The notes under the pieces were generated by a model. The model saw only the letters and a list, made by a program, of their open reading frames with translations. It was not told the origin of the DNA and searched no databases. Shown here one piece after another: positions 18,535 through 26,812 of a stretch of DNA of 64,000 nt. Origin of the DNA: Chryseobacterium sp. R2A-55 (GTDB lineage: Bacteria; Bacteroidota; Bacteroidia; Flavobacteriales; Weeksellaceae); assembly GCF_021401085.1 (NCBI RefSeq), contig NZ_JACBFP010000002.1, positions 1-64,000 on the forward strand. The letters are read 5' to 3'. Each line of letters starts with the position of its first letter. The stretch's first letter is position 1. The position numbers were made by a program, and so were the translations under genes.

Positions 18535-18777
18535 ATGAATACAGTATTAATTATTTTGGCCGTCGCCATTATTTTCGCCTATTTTTTCCGCAAAGAAATT
18601 AAGGAGAAAGTTTTGCCAGATGAAGAAAAAAATTATACCATTGACGACAAATTCAATTCTGAAAAGATTTCCAGAAAAAAGGAAATTGACCAGCTGCTGA
18701 GTAAAATGGGCGAAAACGGAATAGATGATTTGTCTGAAAAAGATCGAAAAAGGTTGGACGAATTATCGAAAAAATAA
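18535..18777 (+). CDS. Small membrane protein with a rhomboid-tail-like (DUF6576-like) end
   Basis: An 80 aa protein with one N-terminal membrane helix (NTVLIILAVAIIFAYFF) and a charged cytoplasmic part. The last 30 residues (EIDQLLSKMG, then GIDDLSEKDRKRLDELSKK) resemble the short helical DUF6576 module found at the end of many Bacteroidetes rhomboid proteases. Here it appears without a protease domain. The start is the ATG at 18535; the frame is open upstream to 18466 but that part overlaps the inverted repeat. Function unknown. The protein probably exists, because its position between ileS and lspA and its composition look coding. Confidence 0.6.
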   Translation: MNTVLIILAVAIIFAYFFRKEIKEKVLPDEEKNYTIDDKFNSEKISRKKEIDQLLSKMGENGIDDLSEKDRKRLDELSKK

Positions 18778-18835
18778 GAATAAAGCATTGTTAAGTCTCA
18801 AAGCCTTAACAACGCCCCCACCAAAAAATAAGAAA

Positions 18836-18994
18836 ATGGAATCAATCATCGTTCACCCCAAAAACCAAATGGAACTCAATGCGCTGAAAAGCACCTTGAA
18901 GGAAATGGGTATCAAATTTGAAAAATTTCACACCCGGAATCCCAGAACTGAAAACAGACCATCTGTAAAAAAAGAAACCAAACCAAGAAAATAG
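18836..18994 (+). CDS. DUF2683-like small protein
   Basis: A 52 aa basic protein beginning MESIIVHPKNQMELNALKS and continuing with LKEMGIKFEK, which resembles the DUF2683 family of short Bacteroidetes proteins. Members are sometimes listed as antitoxin-like because they occur beside RelE-type toxins. No toxin is adjacent here: lspA begins 70 nt downstream. The start is the ATG at 18836. A TTGTTAAG/CTTAACAA inverted repeat lies at 18788-18812, just upstream. Family call moderate, function unknown. Confidence 0.55.
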   Translation: MESIIVHPKNQMELNALKSTLKEMGIKFEKFHTRNPRTENRPSVKKETKPRK

Positions 18995-19064
18995 ACACAG
19001 GACGAAGAGAACTGAGAATAGGATGAAAAACCCGAGCTCTCATCTCCAAATCTAACCTCTCATC

Positions 19065-19712
19065 ATGAAGAAAATAGCACTCATCACCTTACTCATCCTT
19101 TTTATTGATCAGGCATCCAAATTCTACATCAAAACCCATTTCCAGTTGGGAGAAAGTATTCCCGTTTTGGGACAGGATTGGTTTCGGCTCACTTTTGTAG
19201 AAAATCCGGGAATGGCGTATGGATTTCATTTCGGCGGATTAATCGGGAAGTATTTTTTGGTCATCGTGCGGCTTTGTCTGATTGGCGGAATGATTTATCT
19301 TTTCAGAAAGTGGCTTAAAGAGGGAATTCACAGCAATTATCTTTTGCTTCCGATGGCGATGATTTTTGCAGGAGCTATCGGAAATCTGATCGACGGGATG
19401 TTTTATGGATTAATTTTTGACAGCGGAAGTGTTTACGAAGAAAACATCCAAAGATGGATTGATTACGGCGGAGTTTCCAAAATCGTTCCTATTGGCGAGG
19501 GATATTCGTCTTTTATGAAAGGCTGCGTGGTGGACATGCTCCACTTCCCACTGGTGGACTGGAATGTTCCTGAAAACTTTCCGTTGATTGGCGGAAAACA
19601 CATCGAGTTCTTTAAATATATTTTCAATGTTGCGGATTCCGCGATTACCGTTGGAGCGGCTTTGTTGTTGATTTTCAGGAAAAAGGCTTTCCCGAATGGA
19701 TTGGAATTTTAA
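19065..19712 (+). CDS. lspA: Lipoprotein signal peptidase
   Basis: A 215 aa inner-membrane aspartic protease that cleaves prolipoprotein signal peptides after lipidation. Four hydrophobic segments are visible. Family motifs are LFIDQASKF near the start, ENPGMAYGF, GAIGNLIDGMFYG with the first catalytic Asp, and GCVVDMLHF with the second. The region between the two Asp motifs is longer than in E. coli (170 aa or so in that species), as is common in Bacteroidetes. Substrates include the lipoproteins at 36304-39312. The SanA-like gene follows after 40 nt. Confidence 0.96.
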   Translation: MKKIALITLLILFIDQASKFYIKTHFQLGESIPVLGQDWFRLTFVENPGMAYGFHFGGLIGKYFLVIVRLCLIGGMIYLFRKWLKEGIHSNYLLLPMAMIFAGAIGNLIDGMFYGLIFDSGSVYEENIQRWIDYGGVSKIVPIGEGYSSFMKGCVVDMLHFPLVDWNVPENFPLIGGKHIEFFKYIFNVADSAITVGAALLLIFRKKAFPNGLEF

Positions 19713-19752
19713 TCCTTAGAAAAAAGAACATAGACGAAATTAGTAAGTTCTG

Positions 19753-20394
19753 ATGAAAGTTTTAAAAAAAATAACCTCCCTGTTCCTGATACTTTTTGTG
19801 TTGGGAATTTTTTCTGTTTGGCTAGCCAACTTGACGGTTACCAAAAGCAGCGCAAAATATGTCACTTCTGACCTCTCCAAACTTGGCAATCAAAAAGTGG
19901 GTCTGGTTTTGGGAACCAGCGAAAAAACCGGAAGAGGATACCCGAATTACTATTTCAGATACCGCATCGATGCCGCCGAAAAACTCTATAAATCCGGAAA
20001 AGTACAATACCTGATCGTAAGCGGCGACAATTCCCAAAAGGATTATAACGAGCCGGAAGATATGATGAACGCGCTCATTGCCCGCGGAATTCCGAAGGAT
20101 AAAATCTACCAGGATTTTGCCGGTTTCCGTACGTTGGATTCGGTACTTCGGGCCGAAAGTATTTTTGGACAAAAATCCTTCATCATCGTTTCGCAAAAAT
20201 TCCATAATGAAAGAGCAGTTTATCTTGCACGAAAAAACAATATCCAAGCTTTTGGCTTCAATGCTACAGACGTGAGAGAAATGGGCGGGCTGAAAACCAA
20301 AAACCGTGAATATTTTGCCAGGGCAAAGGTTTTTGTGGATTTGCTTTTCGGGGTGGATTCCAAGTTTGGTGGGGAGAGGGTCATCATTCCGTAG
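19753..20394 (+). CDS. SanA/YdcF-family (DUF218) membrane-anchored protein
   Basis: A 213 aa protein with one N-terminal membrane helix and a DUF218 domain. Recognisable blocks are VGLVLGTSEK, YRIDAAEKLYKSGKVQYLIVSGDN, a GIPKDKIYQDFAGFRTLDS segment and FIIVSQKFHNERAVYLAR. SanA proteins affect envelope permeability (vancomycin sensitivity in E. coli), but the reaction is not defined. It follows lspA closely and is convergent with the RluA-type gene, with 24 nt between the stops. Confidence 0.85.
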   Translation: MKVLKKITSLFLILFVLGIFSVWLANLTVTKSSAKYVTSDLSKLGNQKVGLVLGTSEKTGRGYPNYYFRYRIDAAEKLYKSGKVQYLIVSGDNSQKDYNEPEDMMNALIARGIPKDKIYQDFAGFRTLDSVLRAESIFGQKSFIIVSQKFHNERAVYLARKNNIQAFGFNATDVREMGGLKTKNREYFARAKVFVDLLFGVDSKFGGERVIIP

Positions 20395-20418
20395 TACAAA
20401 TCCGAACTTTTTCCCATT

Positions 20419-21114
20419 TCACTCACACGCCTTCCAAACCGAATCATTTTCGGGAACCGGAGCGATGATTTCAAGATGTTCCTTTGTTACCGGATGAACG
20501 AACTCCAATTTTCTGGCATGAAGATGAATTCCGCCATCCGGATTTGAGCGTGCGGATCCGTATTTTAAATCGCCTTTGATTGGAACTCTGATTTTAGACA
20601 GCTGAGCACGAATCTGATGATGACGACCGGTTTCCAAATCGATTTCCAACAATTGAAAATTATCCAACACTTTAATTACCTGATAATTAAGGATAGATTC
20701 TTTCGCTCCGGGAGTCGGTTTTGGGAAAACAGTGGCTTTGTTGGTTTTTTCGTTTTTTTGCAAGAAATGGATCAGCCGCTGACTTTGCGGAATCATTTCT
20801 TTTGGAACCACCGCCCAATACGTTTTCTTGATTTCACGGTTTTTCACCATTTGGGTCAATCTCGAAAGGGCTTTTGATGTTTTCGCATAAATGACCAATC
20901 CGGAAGTTGGCCGATCGATTCTGTGCACCAAACCCAAAAAAACATTTCCCGGTTTTTGATCCCGTTTTTTAATGAAATCCTTGATCAGTTCCAGCAGTGA
21001 AAAATCACCGGTTTTATCGCCTTGAACGAGCTGCCCCACCTTTTTGTTGATGACCATCAGGTGATTGTCTTCAAAAATAATTTGCGAGGCACTGAAGTTT
21101 TGACTTTCGTTCAT
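20419..21114 (-). CDS. RluA-family RNA pseudouridine synthase
   Basis: A 231 aa enzyme that isomerises uridine to pseudouridine in rRNA or tRNA. The catalytic Asp is in LVHRIDRPTSGLVIYAK. Other RluA-family blocks are TYWAVV, LETGRHHQIRAQLSKI and IHLHARKLEFVHP. There is no N-terminal S4 domain, so it belongs to the short TruC/RluA-like group. The exact target site is not predictable. It appears to be a single gene, separated by 85 nt from the Nudix gene. Confidence 0.9.
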   Translation of the reverse strand: MNESQNFSASQIIFEDNHLMVINKKVGQLVQGDKTGDFSLLELIKDFIKKRDQKPGNVFLGLVHRIDRPTSGLVIYAKTSKALSRLTQMVKNREIKKTYWAVVPKEMIPQSQRLIHFLQKNEKTNKATVFPKPTPGAKESILNYQVIKVLDNFQLLEIDLETGRHHQIRAQLSKIRVPIKGDLKYGSARSNPDGGIHLHARKLEFVHPVTKEHLEIIAPVPENDSVWKACE

Positions 21115-21199
21115 GGATAAAATTTATGGCTCCAAAATTAAGGTAAAATCTGCACTTCCAAAGAATGTGATTTTGACCTTTTAATGTAAAGAACACCTG

Positions 21200-21706
21200 T
21201 CAATACAAATTTTCAAAGAAGTGCTTTTGCGAATCGAAAGCGATTTCATCCACATTGATTTCAGATTTCTTAATCCATACTACCTCGCTAATTTCTGATA
21301 ACTCCATATTAACCTCGAACTTTTCGTCAACCACGTATTCGTAAAAAAGATCTAAAGTATTGTACCAGATGTTTTTGTAAAGATAAACATTCGGTAAGCT
21401 CGCCAGATAGCGGAGTCTTGAAATAGACACCTTAAGTTTCAATTCCTCAAGAAGCTCGCGGCTGCACGTTTGCTCGGCACCTTCTTTGGGATCCACAAAC
21501 CCTCCCGCCAGATCTAATTTTCCTTTTTGGGGTTCTTGGTTTCTGCGGGTGAACAGAATTTCATCGGCGCAACGAATGACCAGGGCAACTGCAGCCGCAA
21601 CATTGTGAAACAAAACGTAATCGCAATTTGAACAGCTCCATTTTTTTTCACCATCCCAGATCAGGGTTTCATGGCCACATTTTGGACAAAACTTTAATTT
21701 ATCCAT
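21200..21706 (-). CDS. Nudix hydrolase with N-terminal zinc ribbon
   Basis: A 168 aa protein. Residues 5-30 form a zinc ribbon (CPKCGHE, then CSNCDY). The Nudix box follows in GGFVDPKEGAEQTCSREL and EEL, matching GX5EX7REUXEE. The layout resembles NudC-like NADH pyrophosphatases but is shorter, so the substrate could be NADH, ADP-ribose or another nucleoside diphosphate derivative. I start at the ATG at 21706, which overlaps the end of xerD by 8 nt and puts the zinc ribbon at the N-terminus. The longer frame to 21760 is unlikely. Confidence 0.88.
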   Translation of the reverse strand: MDKLKFCPKCGHETLIWDGEKKWSCSNCDYVLFHNVAAAVALVIRCADEILFTRRNQEPQKGKLDLAGGFVDPKEGAEQTCSRELLEELKLKVSISRLRYLASLPNVYLYKNIWYNTLDLFYEYVVDEKFEVNMELSEISEVVWIKKSEINVDEIAFDSQKHFFENLY

Positions 21707-22613
21707 TGACAACCCGGTTTCTTGGATGGTAATTGATAATGACGTCCCGAAGTTCTTCATTTTTCAGATGGGTATAAATTTCGGTGGTAGTAATGCTGGA
21801 ATGTCCCAACATTTCCTGAATATACCTCAGATCTGCCCCGTTTTGCAAAAGATGCGTGGCAAACGAGTGCCGGAAAGTGTGCGGCGAAATTTTCTTACTG
21901 ATCCCTGCTTTTTCGGCCAACTCTTTGATGATGATGAAGACAATTACCCTGGACATGGCAGATCCGCGGCTATTCAAGAAAAGGATGTCTTCACATCTTT
22001 TGTTGATTTTGCTTTTCACCCGAACATCTCGCATATAATCTTTGATCAGTTTTGCGGTAAACTCTGCCAACGGAACAAACCTGGTTTTATCTCCCTTTCC
22101 CTGAATTTTTACGTAGAGTTCTTTAAAATTGATGTTGGAAATCCTCATATCAATCAATTCCGAAACCCGTAAACCGCAACCGTACAGGACCTCAATCATG
22201 CAGTGGTTCCTTTGTCCCAGATCCGTGGAAACATCAATGGCATTAATGATCCGTTCCACATCTTGCAGACTCAGCGTGTCCGGAAGATAAAGCCCCAATT
22301 TGGGACCTTCCAGCAAAATGGAAGGATTATCATCCCGAACTTCGTCTTCGGAAAGATAATTAAAAAATGCTTTGATGGACGAAATCCATCTCGCCTGAGT
22401 GCGCTCGCTGAATTTTTGTTTGGAAAATTGAAACAGGTATTCCTGTATATTTTCATGAGAAATCTCGAGAGGACCGGTATTTTCAAGTTCCTGTTCCGAG
22501 TAATCGCGGAGTTTTCGAATATCCCGCAAGTAAGCATCAAGTGTGTTTTCAGAAAAGTTTCGCTCGAATCTTAGAAAATTTTCGAAGTCTGTAATTTTTT
22601 CATCCCATGTCAT
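21699..22613 (-). CDS. xerD: Site-specific tyrosine recombinase XerD
   Basis: A 304 aa tyrosine recombinase. Residues 1-95 form the SAM-like DNA-binding core domain. The catalytic domain has the Arg in YGCGLRVSELI, the HTFRHSFATHLL block, LGHSSITTTEIYTH with the nucleophilic Tyr, and a C-terminal tail. XerD with XerC resolves chromosome dimers at dif during division. No dif site or mobile-element context is visible near it, so a housekeeping role is likely. It is translationally coupled to the Nudix gene. Confidence 0.92.
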   Translation of the reverse strand: MTWDEKITDFENFLRFERNFSENTLDAYLRDIRKLRDYSEQELENTGPLEISHENIQEYLFQFSKQKFSERTQARWISSIKAFFNYLSEDEVRDDNPSILLEGPKLGLYLPDTLSLQDVERIINAIDVSTDLGQRNHCMIEVLYGCGLRVSELIDMRISNINFKELYVKIQGKGDKTRFVPLAEFTAKLIKDYMRDVRVKSKINKRCEDILFLNSRGSAMSRVIVFIIIKELAEKAGISKKISPHTFRHSFATHLLQNGADLRYIQEMLGHSSITTTEIYTHLKNEELRDVIINYHPRNRVVNG

Positions 22614-22647
22614 TTTTTTGTGTTTTTAATTGTGTTATTATTGGTTT

Positions 22648-23073
22648 CTAGGTTAAGTCTTCATCACATATTTTCAATATTTCTATTCCATGATTTCTGA
22701 GAAATTCTATTCCGTCGTTGTCAGAATAATCATCCACATAAACTATTTTTTTTATTCCTGCCTGCAGAACGAGTTTGCTGCATTCCTTACACGGGGATAG
22801 GGTCAGATATAGTGTTGCATCTCTTGCAGATTGGGTGGATCCGGCCAGTTTCAAAATTGCGTTGGCTTCAGCGTGTAGAACGAACCAATGGGTTTTTCCT
22901 GCACCGTCTTCGCAACAATTTTCGAAGCCGGAAGGCGTTCCATTGTATCCGTCAGAAATAATCATCCGGTCTTTTACGATCAGTGCTCCGACTTGTCTTC
23001 TTTTGCAGTAAGAAAGTTTTGCCCATTCTTTGGCCATTTTCAGATACGCTATGTCAAACTTAGTGACGATCAT
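22648..23073 (-). CDS. dCMP deaminase family protein
   Basis: A 141 aa zinc-dependent deaminase converting dCMP to dUMP for thymidylate synthesis. The zinc site is visible as HAEANAIL and SPCKECSKL. The substrate loop SDGYNGTPSGFENC is typical of dCMP deaminases (ComEB-type). Length fits the family. xerD begins 35 nt downstream, so they may be co-transcribed. Confidence 0.93.
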   Translation of the reverse strand: MIVTKFDIAYLKMAKEWAKLSYCKRRQVGALIVKDRMIISDGYNGTPSGFENCCEDGAGKTHWFVLHAEANAILKLAGSTQSARDATLYLTLSPCKECSKLVLQAGIKKIVYVDDYSDNDGIEFLRNHGIEILKICDEDLT

Positions 23074-23124
23074 TTATCTTTGGTACTATTATAAATATCA
23101 AGGCTACAATTCTTTAACTATGGT

Positions 23125-23892
23125 TTAGAAAGTCGGTTTTCTCTTTTCAATAAAAGCTGCAATGCCTTCTTTTTTGTCTTCCAGCTCGAATAGCTCACCG
23201 AAAGATTTGATTTCTTTTTCAAAACCAGCATCGGTCTCAGAAAGGTTTACCGCTTCTATCGCCTTTGAAATAGCTATCGGAGAGTTTCTGGAAATCGTGA
23301 TTGCCAATTCCTTCGCTTTTGGTAAAAGTTCTTCCAGGCTGAAAACATCATTCACCAATCCAATTTCCTTCGCCCTTTGAGCGGAAATCATTTTTGCCGA
23401 GAAAATCATTTCACTGGCTAAACCTTTTCCAACCAATTTTGGCAATCTTTGGGTTCCTCCATACCCTGGAATTAATCCTAAAGTCACTTCAGGCAGTCCG
23501 AGTCTGGCATTTTCAGAAGCATAGCGGATATGGCAACTCATAGCCAGTTCCAATCCTCCACCTAATGCAAAGCCATTGATTGCAGCAATAACGGGTTTGT
23601 TCAAGTTTTCAATCTTATCGGTCATGCTTTGGTGACCTTTTCTGGAAAGCTCCTCGGCTTCTGCGCTGCTAAAATCTGAAAACTCCTTGATATCCGCACC
23701 TGCAACGAATGCTTTCTCCCCACTTCCGGTGATAATCGCCACGCGGATACGCTGATCTTTGGCGATATGATCCAATGCTTCACTGAGTTCGGAAATGGTT
23801 TTCACATTTAGCGCATTCAGACTTTGAGGTCGATCGATGGTGATCGTGGCGATTGATCCCTCTGTTTCGAAAATGATATTCTCGTATGACAT
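23125..23892 (-). CDS. Enoyl-CoA hydratase/isomerase (crotonase) family protein
   Basis: A 255 aa crotonase. The oxyanion-hole segment AGADIKEF and the block GGGLELAMSCHIRYAS are present, and both catalytic glutamates of true hydratases are seen (in GGGLELAM and LGLPEVTLGL). This supports hydration of trans-2-enoyl-CoA in fatty-acid or amino-acid degradation, cytoplasmic. Closest by feel to short-chain enoyl-CoA hydratase (FadB'/Crt). It is followed by dCMP deaminase 51 nt downstream. Confidence 0.9.
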   Translation of the reverse strand: MSYENIIFETEGSIATITIDRPQSLNALNVKTISELSEALDHIAKDQRIRVAIITGSGEKAFVAGADIKEFSDFSSAEAEELSRKGHQSMTDKIENLNKPVIAAINGFALGGGLELAMSCHIRYASENARLGLPEVTLGLIPGYGGTQRLPKLVGKGLASEMIFSAKMISAQRAKEIGLVNDVFSLEELLPKAKELAITISRNSPIAISKAIEAVNLSETDAGFEKEIKSFGELFELEDKKEGIAAFIEKRKPTF

Positions 23893-24060
23893 ATTTGTTT
23901 TTTGTTATTGAATCATTTAAGATAATGCAAATTACTACTTTTTCTTGATAAGATAAAACCTTTTGAATTATTTTATGAATACTTGGATTCTAAACATCAA
24001 AATTTGGATATTTGCGGAAAGTGGCGAATTTCTTTCCAGAGAAAAAATGCAGAATCTTGC

Positions 24061-24804
24061 TTAATGGCAAGTTTCGTGATTTCCCTGCTGATGCTCGATG
24101 GAAGTATTGTGAATGACTTTCAGCGCTTCTTTTTTAGGGGAAATTAAGGGAATCCCTAATTCCATTCCGCGTAGGATGAATAATCCACCCAGGATGATCA
24201 TCATCACAGGAACTATTTTCAAGACTTTGATTCGAAATGCGTTGGTCATTAAACTTCCGAGCAGAACCACCGAAAACATGAAAGGGAGCGTTCCCAAACC
24301 AAAAAGAGCCATGAAACCTGCACCCTCCAGGATTCCTCCTGCCGCTAAACTCGCGGTCAATCCCATGTAAACCATTCCGCAAGGAAGAAATCCATTAAGA
24401 ATCCCGGTGGTGAATCTGGAACGGTAATCGGCTTTCTGCAGCAATTTTCCCAGATTCATTTTTACTTGGTAGAGCAATTTGGAGAGAAAAGGGATTTTGG
24501 ATGCGAAATCTTTACCACCAAATGAGAAAACCGCCATCACAATCAAGATGATTCCCACTGCAACCGTTAAGTATTTTTGTATTCCGGCCATTTCGAAACC
24601 TTGTCCGACGATGCCTAGAATTGCTCCCAAAAATGAATAAGTGAAGATTCTTCCGAACTGGTAGATTAGGTTTTGAAGGTAAAAATTGGTGGATTGCTTT
24701 TTAGTCAAACCCATTGACAAAGCTATGGGTCCGCACATTCCAATGCAGTGGAATCCGGATGCGAAACCAAGTCCTATTGCAGAGATGATGAGCGCTATTT
24801 CCAT
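24061..24804 (-). CDS. TauE/SafE (DsbD-like transmembrane) protein of the cbb3 cluster
   Basis: A 247 aa inner-membrane protein with six hydrophobic segments. The first helix carries GFHCIGMCGPIALSMG, the HxxGMCGP motif of the UreH/DsbD_2-type group, and a second GFLPCGMVYMGL lies near the middle. The last 15 residues are rich in His and end in ETCH. Relatives sit at the end of cbb3 oxidase operons and are linked to copper or haem delivery during oxidase assembly. It overlaps ccoH by 10 nt. The name sulfite exporter, often used for it, is probably misleading. Confidence 0.82.
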   Translation of the reverse strand: MEIALIISAIGLGFASGFHCIGMCGPIALSMGLTKKQSTNFYLQNLIYQFGRIFTYSFLGAILGIVGQGFEMAGIQKYLTVAVGIILIVMAVFSFGGKDFASKIPFLSKLLYQVKMNLGKLLQKADYRSRFTTGILNGFLPCGMVYMGLTASLAAGGILEGAGFMALFGLGTLPFMFSVVLLGSLMTNAFRIKVLKIVPVMMIILGGLFILRGMELGIPLISPKKEALKVIHNTSIEHQQGNHETCH

Positions 24805-25250
24805 AGAACGTCGTAATCCAACTGGTATGGTTTATTGTTCCTCTTCCACTTTAGCATCAAAGTATAAGACCCTTTTCTGAGCACTTTGGCTGGAATCAGG
24901 ACCGAGTTGCTGCCATCAAGCGATGCATCCTTTTTCACATCCAGATTCTTGTCATCTGTCCTGAAAAGCACGAAGCTGATGTTCTTTCCATCTGGATTTC
25001 CGGAAGCGGGAAAAGTAAGGTTTATTCCGTCTTTTGTTTGTTGATAAACAGGTTTTTCTGCGAGTTGCTCGGCATTCTTCTTGGCGTCAATGACTTTTTG
25101 GTAAGCCAGTTCGTCTTCGTAATAGTTATCGGAAATTAGTTCGGAATTCTGCTTACCATTCGGAAAAACCAGAACCATAAACATGATAAATCCTATAAAG
25201 GCCGCCAACGCGATGGCAACGCCGTGTCCCCAATGAAAGTTCTTTAACAT
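24795..25250 (-). CDS. ccoH: cbb3 oxidase assembly protein CcoH/FixH
   Basis: A 151 aa protein with one N-terminal membrane helix (GVAIALAAFIGFIMFMVLVF) and a periplasmic beta-rich domain. The segment ISDNYYEDELAYQKVIDAKKNA is characteristic of FixH. CcoH is needed for stable assembly of the cbb3 cytochrome oxidase. It starts 6 nt after ccoG and overlaps the TauE/SafE-like gene, so translation is probably coupled. Confidence 0.9.
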   Translation of the reverse strand: MLKNFHWGHGVAIALAAFIGFIMFMVLVFPNGKQNSELISDNYYEDELAYQKVIDAKKNAEQLAEKPVYQQTKDGINLTFPASGNPDGKNISFVLFRTDDKNLDVKKDASLDGSNSVLIPAKVLRKGSYTLMLKWKRNNKPYQLDYDVLWK

Positions 25251-25256
25251 TAATAA

Positions 25257-26750
25257 TTAAAATTGAATTTTAAATGGTCCCTCAAAATAAGTATCGAAAG
25301 AGTCTAAAAGTTTACCTGATTCATCATAAACGCCGATTTTCACGTTTTGTTTTGAAAGTTTGATTTCTTTTTCCGGGAACGAAATATTTACCGTCCCTCT
25401 GATCATGTCATCCTTCTTCATCAAAATGGTTCCGGATTCGCTGAGTGAAATTTCGCCGTGTTGCGGCTCAATGACTTTTATGGTCACTTTTTGGTCTTTA
25501 TTTGATTTATTCAGGAAAGTATAATTGTAGGTATTGGTAATCTTGCCGTCTCTCACAAAATAAGACGCACCTGCCGGTTTGATGAATTTAGCTTCCATAG
25601 AACCTCTGTTTCCAAGCAAGAATCCGAGGAATGCCACCAGTAAAATCAGTACTGCAGTGTATGCTTTCATTCTGGAGGTAAACTTGAATGGTACTTCTTT
25701 TTCAATTTCATCTTCGGTTGCATATCGGATCAATCCTTTTGGCAATCCAACTTTCACCATTACCTCGTCACAGGCATCGATACAGGCGGTACAATTAACA
25801 CATTCCAACTGTTGGCCATCTCGGATGTCGATTCCCGTGGGACAAACCACTACGCATTGGTTACAGTCAATACAGTCTCCTTTTCCGGCGGTTGCTCGAT
25901 CTTCGCCTTTTCGCCATTTTGCCCGGTTTTCTCCTCGTTTAAAATCATAGTAAACATTGATGGTCTGTTTATCAATCAATACCCCCTGTAATCGGCCGTA
26001 AGGACAGACCAAGGTACAAACCTGTTCGCGGAACCAGGCAAATGTGAAGTAAAATGCAGCGGTAAAAAGAATCATGACCATGAAGTTGGTTAAATTCACG
26101 AAAGGTCCTTCCCGCATGATTCTAAATACTTCATGATAGCCAACAATGTACATGAACATCCAGTGAGTGATGACCATAGAAATCATGATGAAAACCCCCC
26201 ATTTCAGCAGTCTCTTCCAGATTTTCTCTGCATTCCATTCCTGTCGGTCCAGTTTCATCTGCTTGTTTCGGTCGCCTTCAATGGCATATTCTATTTTTCT
26301 AAAAACCATTTCCAGGAAAATGGTTTGCGGACAGATCCAGCCACAAAAAATCCTTCCGAAAACCACCGTGAACAAAATAATGAAAACAATGGAGGTAATC
26401 GCGCCCAATGCGAGGATAAAGAAATCCTGCGGATAAAATGGCTGTCCTAAAATAAAGAATTGCCGATCCAAAATATTGATTAACAATAGTGGGTTTCCGT
26501 GGATTTTGATGAAGGGGAGGGTAAAAAACACCGCAAGTAAAAGAATTGCGACAAGCGTACGGTAATTCGTATACCTTCCACTTGGCTTTCTAGGGAAAAC
26601 CCACTTTCTCTTTCCGGTTTGATCCATGGTTCCCACGGAATCCCTAAAAGTTTCTGCTTCGATTACCTGGCCTTCGCCGCCCATTAATTCATCGCGGTAA
26701 ATTTGCTGATCGTCTGCCATTTGTTCATTTGCCTTTAAAAAAGAAAACAC
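25257..26750 (-). CDS. ccoG: Cytochrome c oxidase accessory protein CcoG/FixG/RdxA
   Basis: A 497 aa membrane iron-sulfur protein. Membrane helices bear FGRIFCGWICPQTIFLE and CTLVCPYGRLQG. Two 4Fe-4S ferredoxin motifs follow (CIDCNQCVVVCP and CVNCTACIDACD), and a periplasmic Ig-like C-terminal domain closes the protein. CcoG reduces copper for cbb3 oxidase maturation, as shown for other bacteria. It lies 62 nt downstream of ccoP in the oxidase operon. Confidence 0.95.
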   Translation of the reverse strand: MFSFLKANEQMADDQQIYRDELMGGEGQVIEAETFRDSVGTMDQTGKRKWVFPRKPSGRYTNYRTLVAILLLAVFFTLPFIKIHGNPLLLINILDRQFFILGQPFYPQDFFILALGAITSIVFIILFTVVFGRIFCGWICPQTIFLEMVFRKIEYAIEGDRNKQMKLDRQEWNAEKIWKRLLKWGVFIMISMVITHWMFMYIVGYHEVFRIMREGPFVNLTNFMVMILFTAAFYFTFAWFREQVCTLVCPYGRLQGVLIDKQTINVYYDFKRGENRAKWRKGEDRATAGKGDCIDCNQCVVVCPTGIDIRDGQQLECVNCTACIDACDEVMVKVGLPKGLIRYATEDEIEKEVPFKFTSRMKAYTAVLILLVAFLGFLLGNRGSMEAKFIKPAGASYFVRDGKITNTYNYTFLNKSNKDQKVTIKVIEPQHGEISLSESGTILMKKDDMIRGTVNISFPEKEIKLSKQNVKIGVYDESGKLLDSFDTYFEGPFKIQF

Positions 26751-26812
26751 GTTCCATATCCCTTGATTTAAAGATACCGAAACGTGCTTCCCTATATGTA
26801 TTAATTTAAATT

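Noticed and set aside
18836-18994. Antitoxin of a toxin-antitoxin pair
   Set aside because: No toxin-like ORF lies on either side; the small upstream protein is a membrane protein.
21726-22172. 148-residue open frame antisense to xerD
   Set aside because: Fully overlaps the conserved catalytic domain of xerD; composition looks non-coding.
21699-22613. Integrase of a mobile element
   Set aside because: The recombinase fits housekeeping XerD, is coupled to a Nudix gene and has no att repeats, transposase or phage genes near it.
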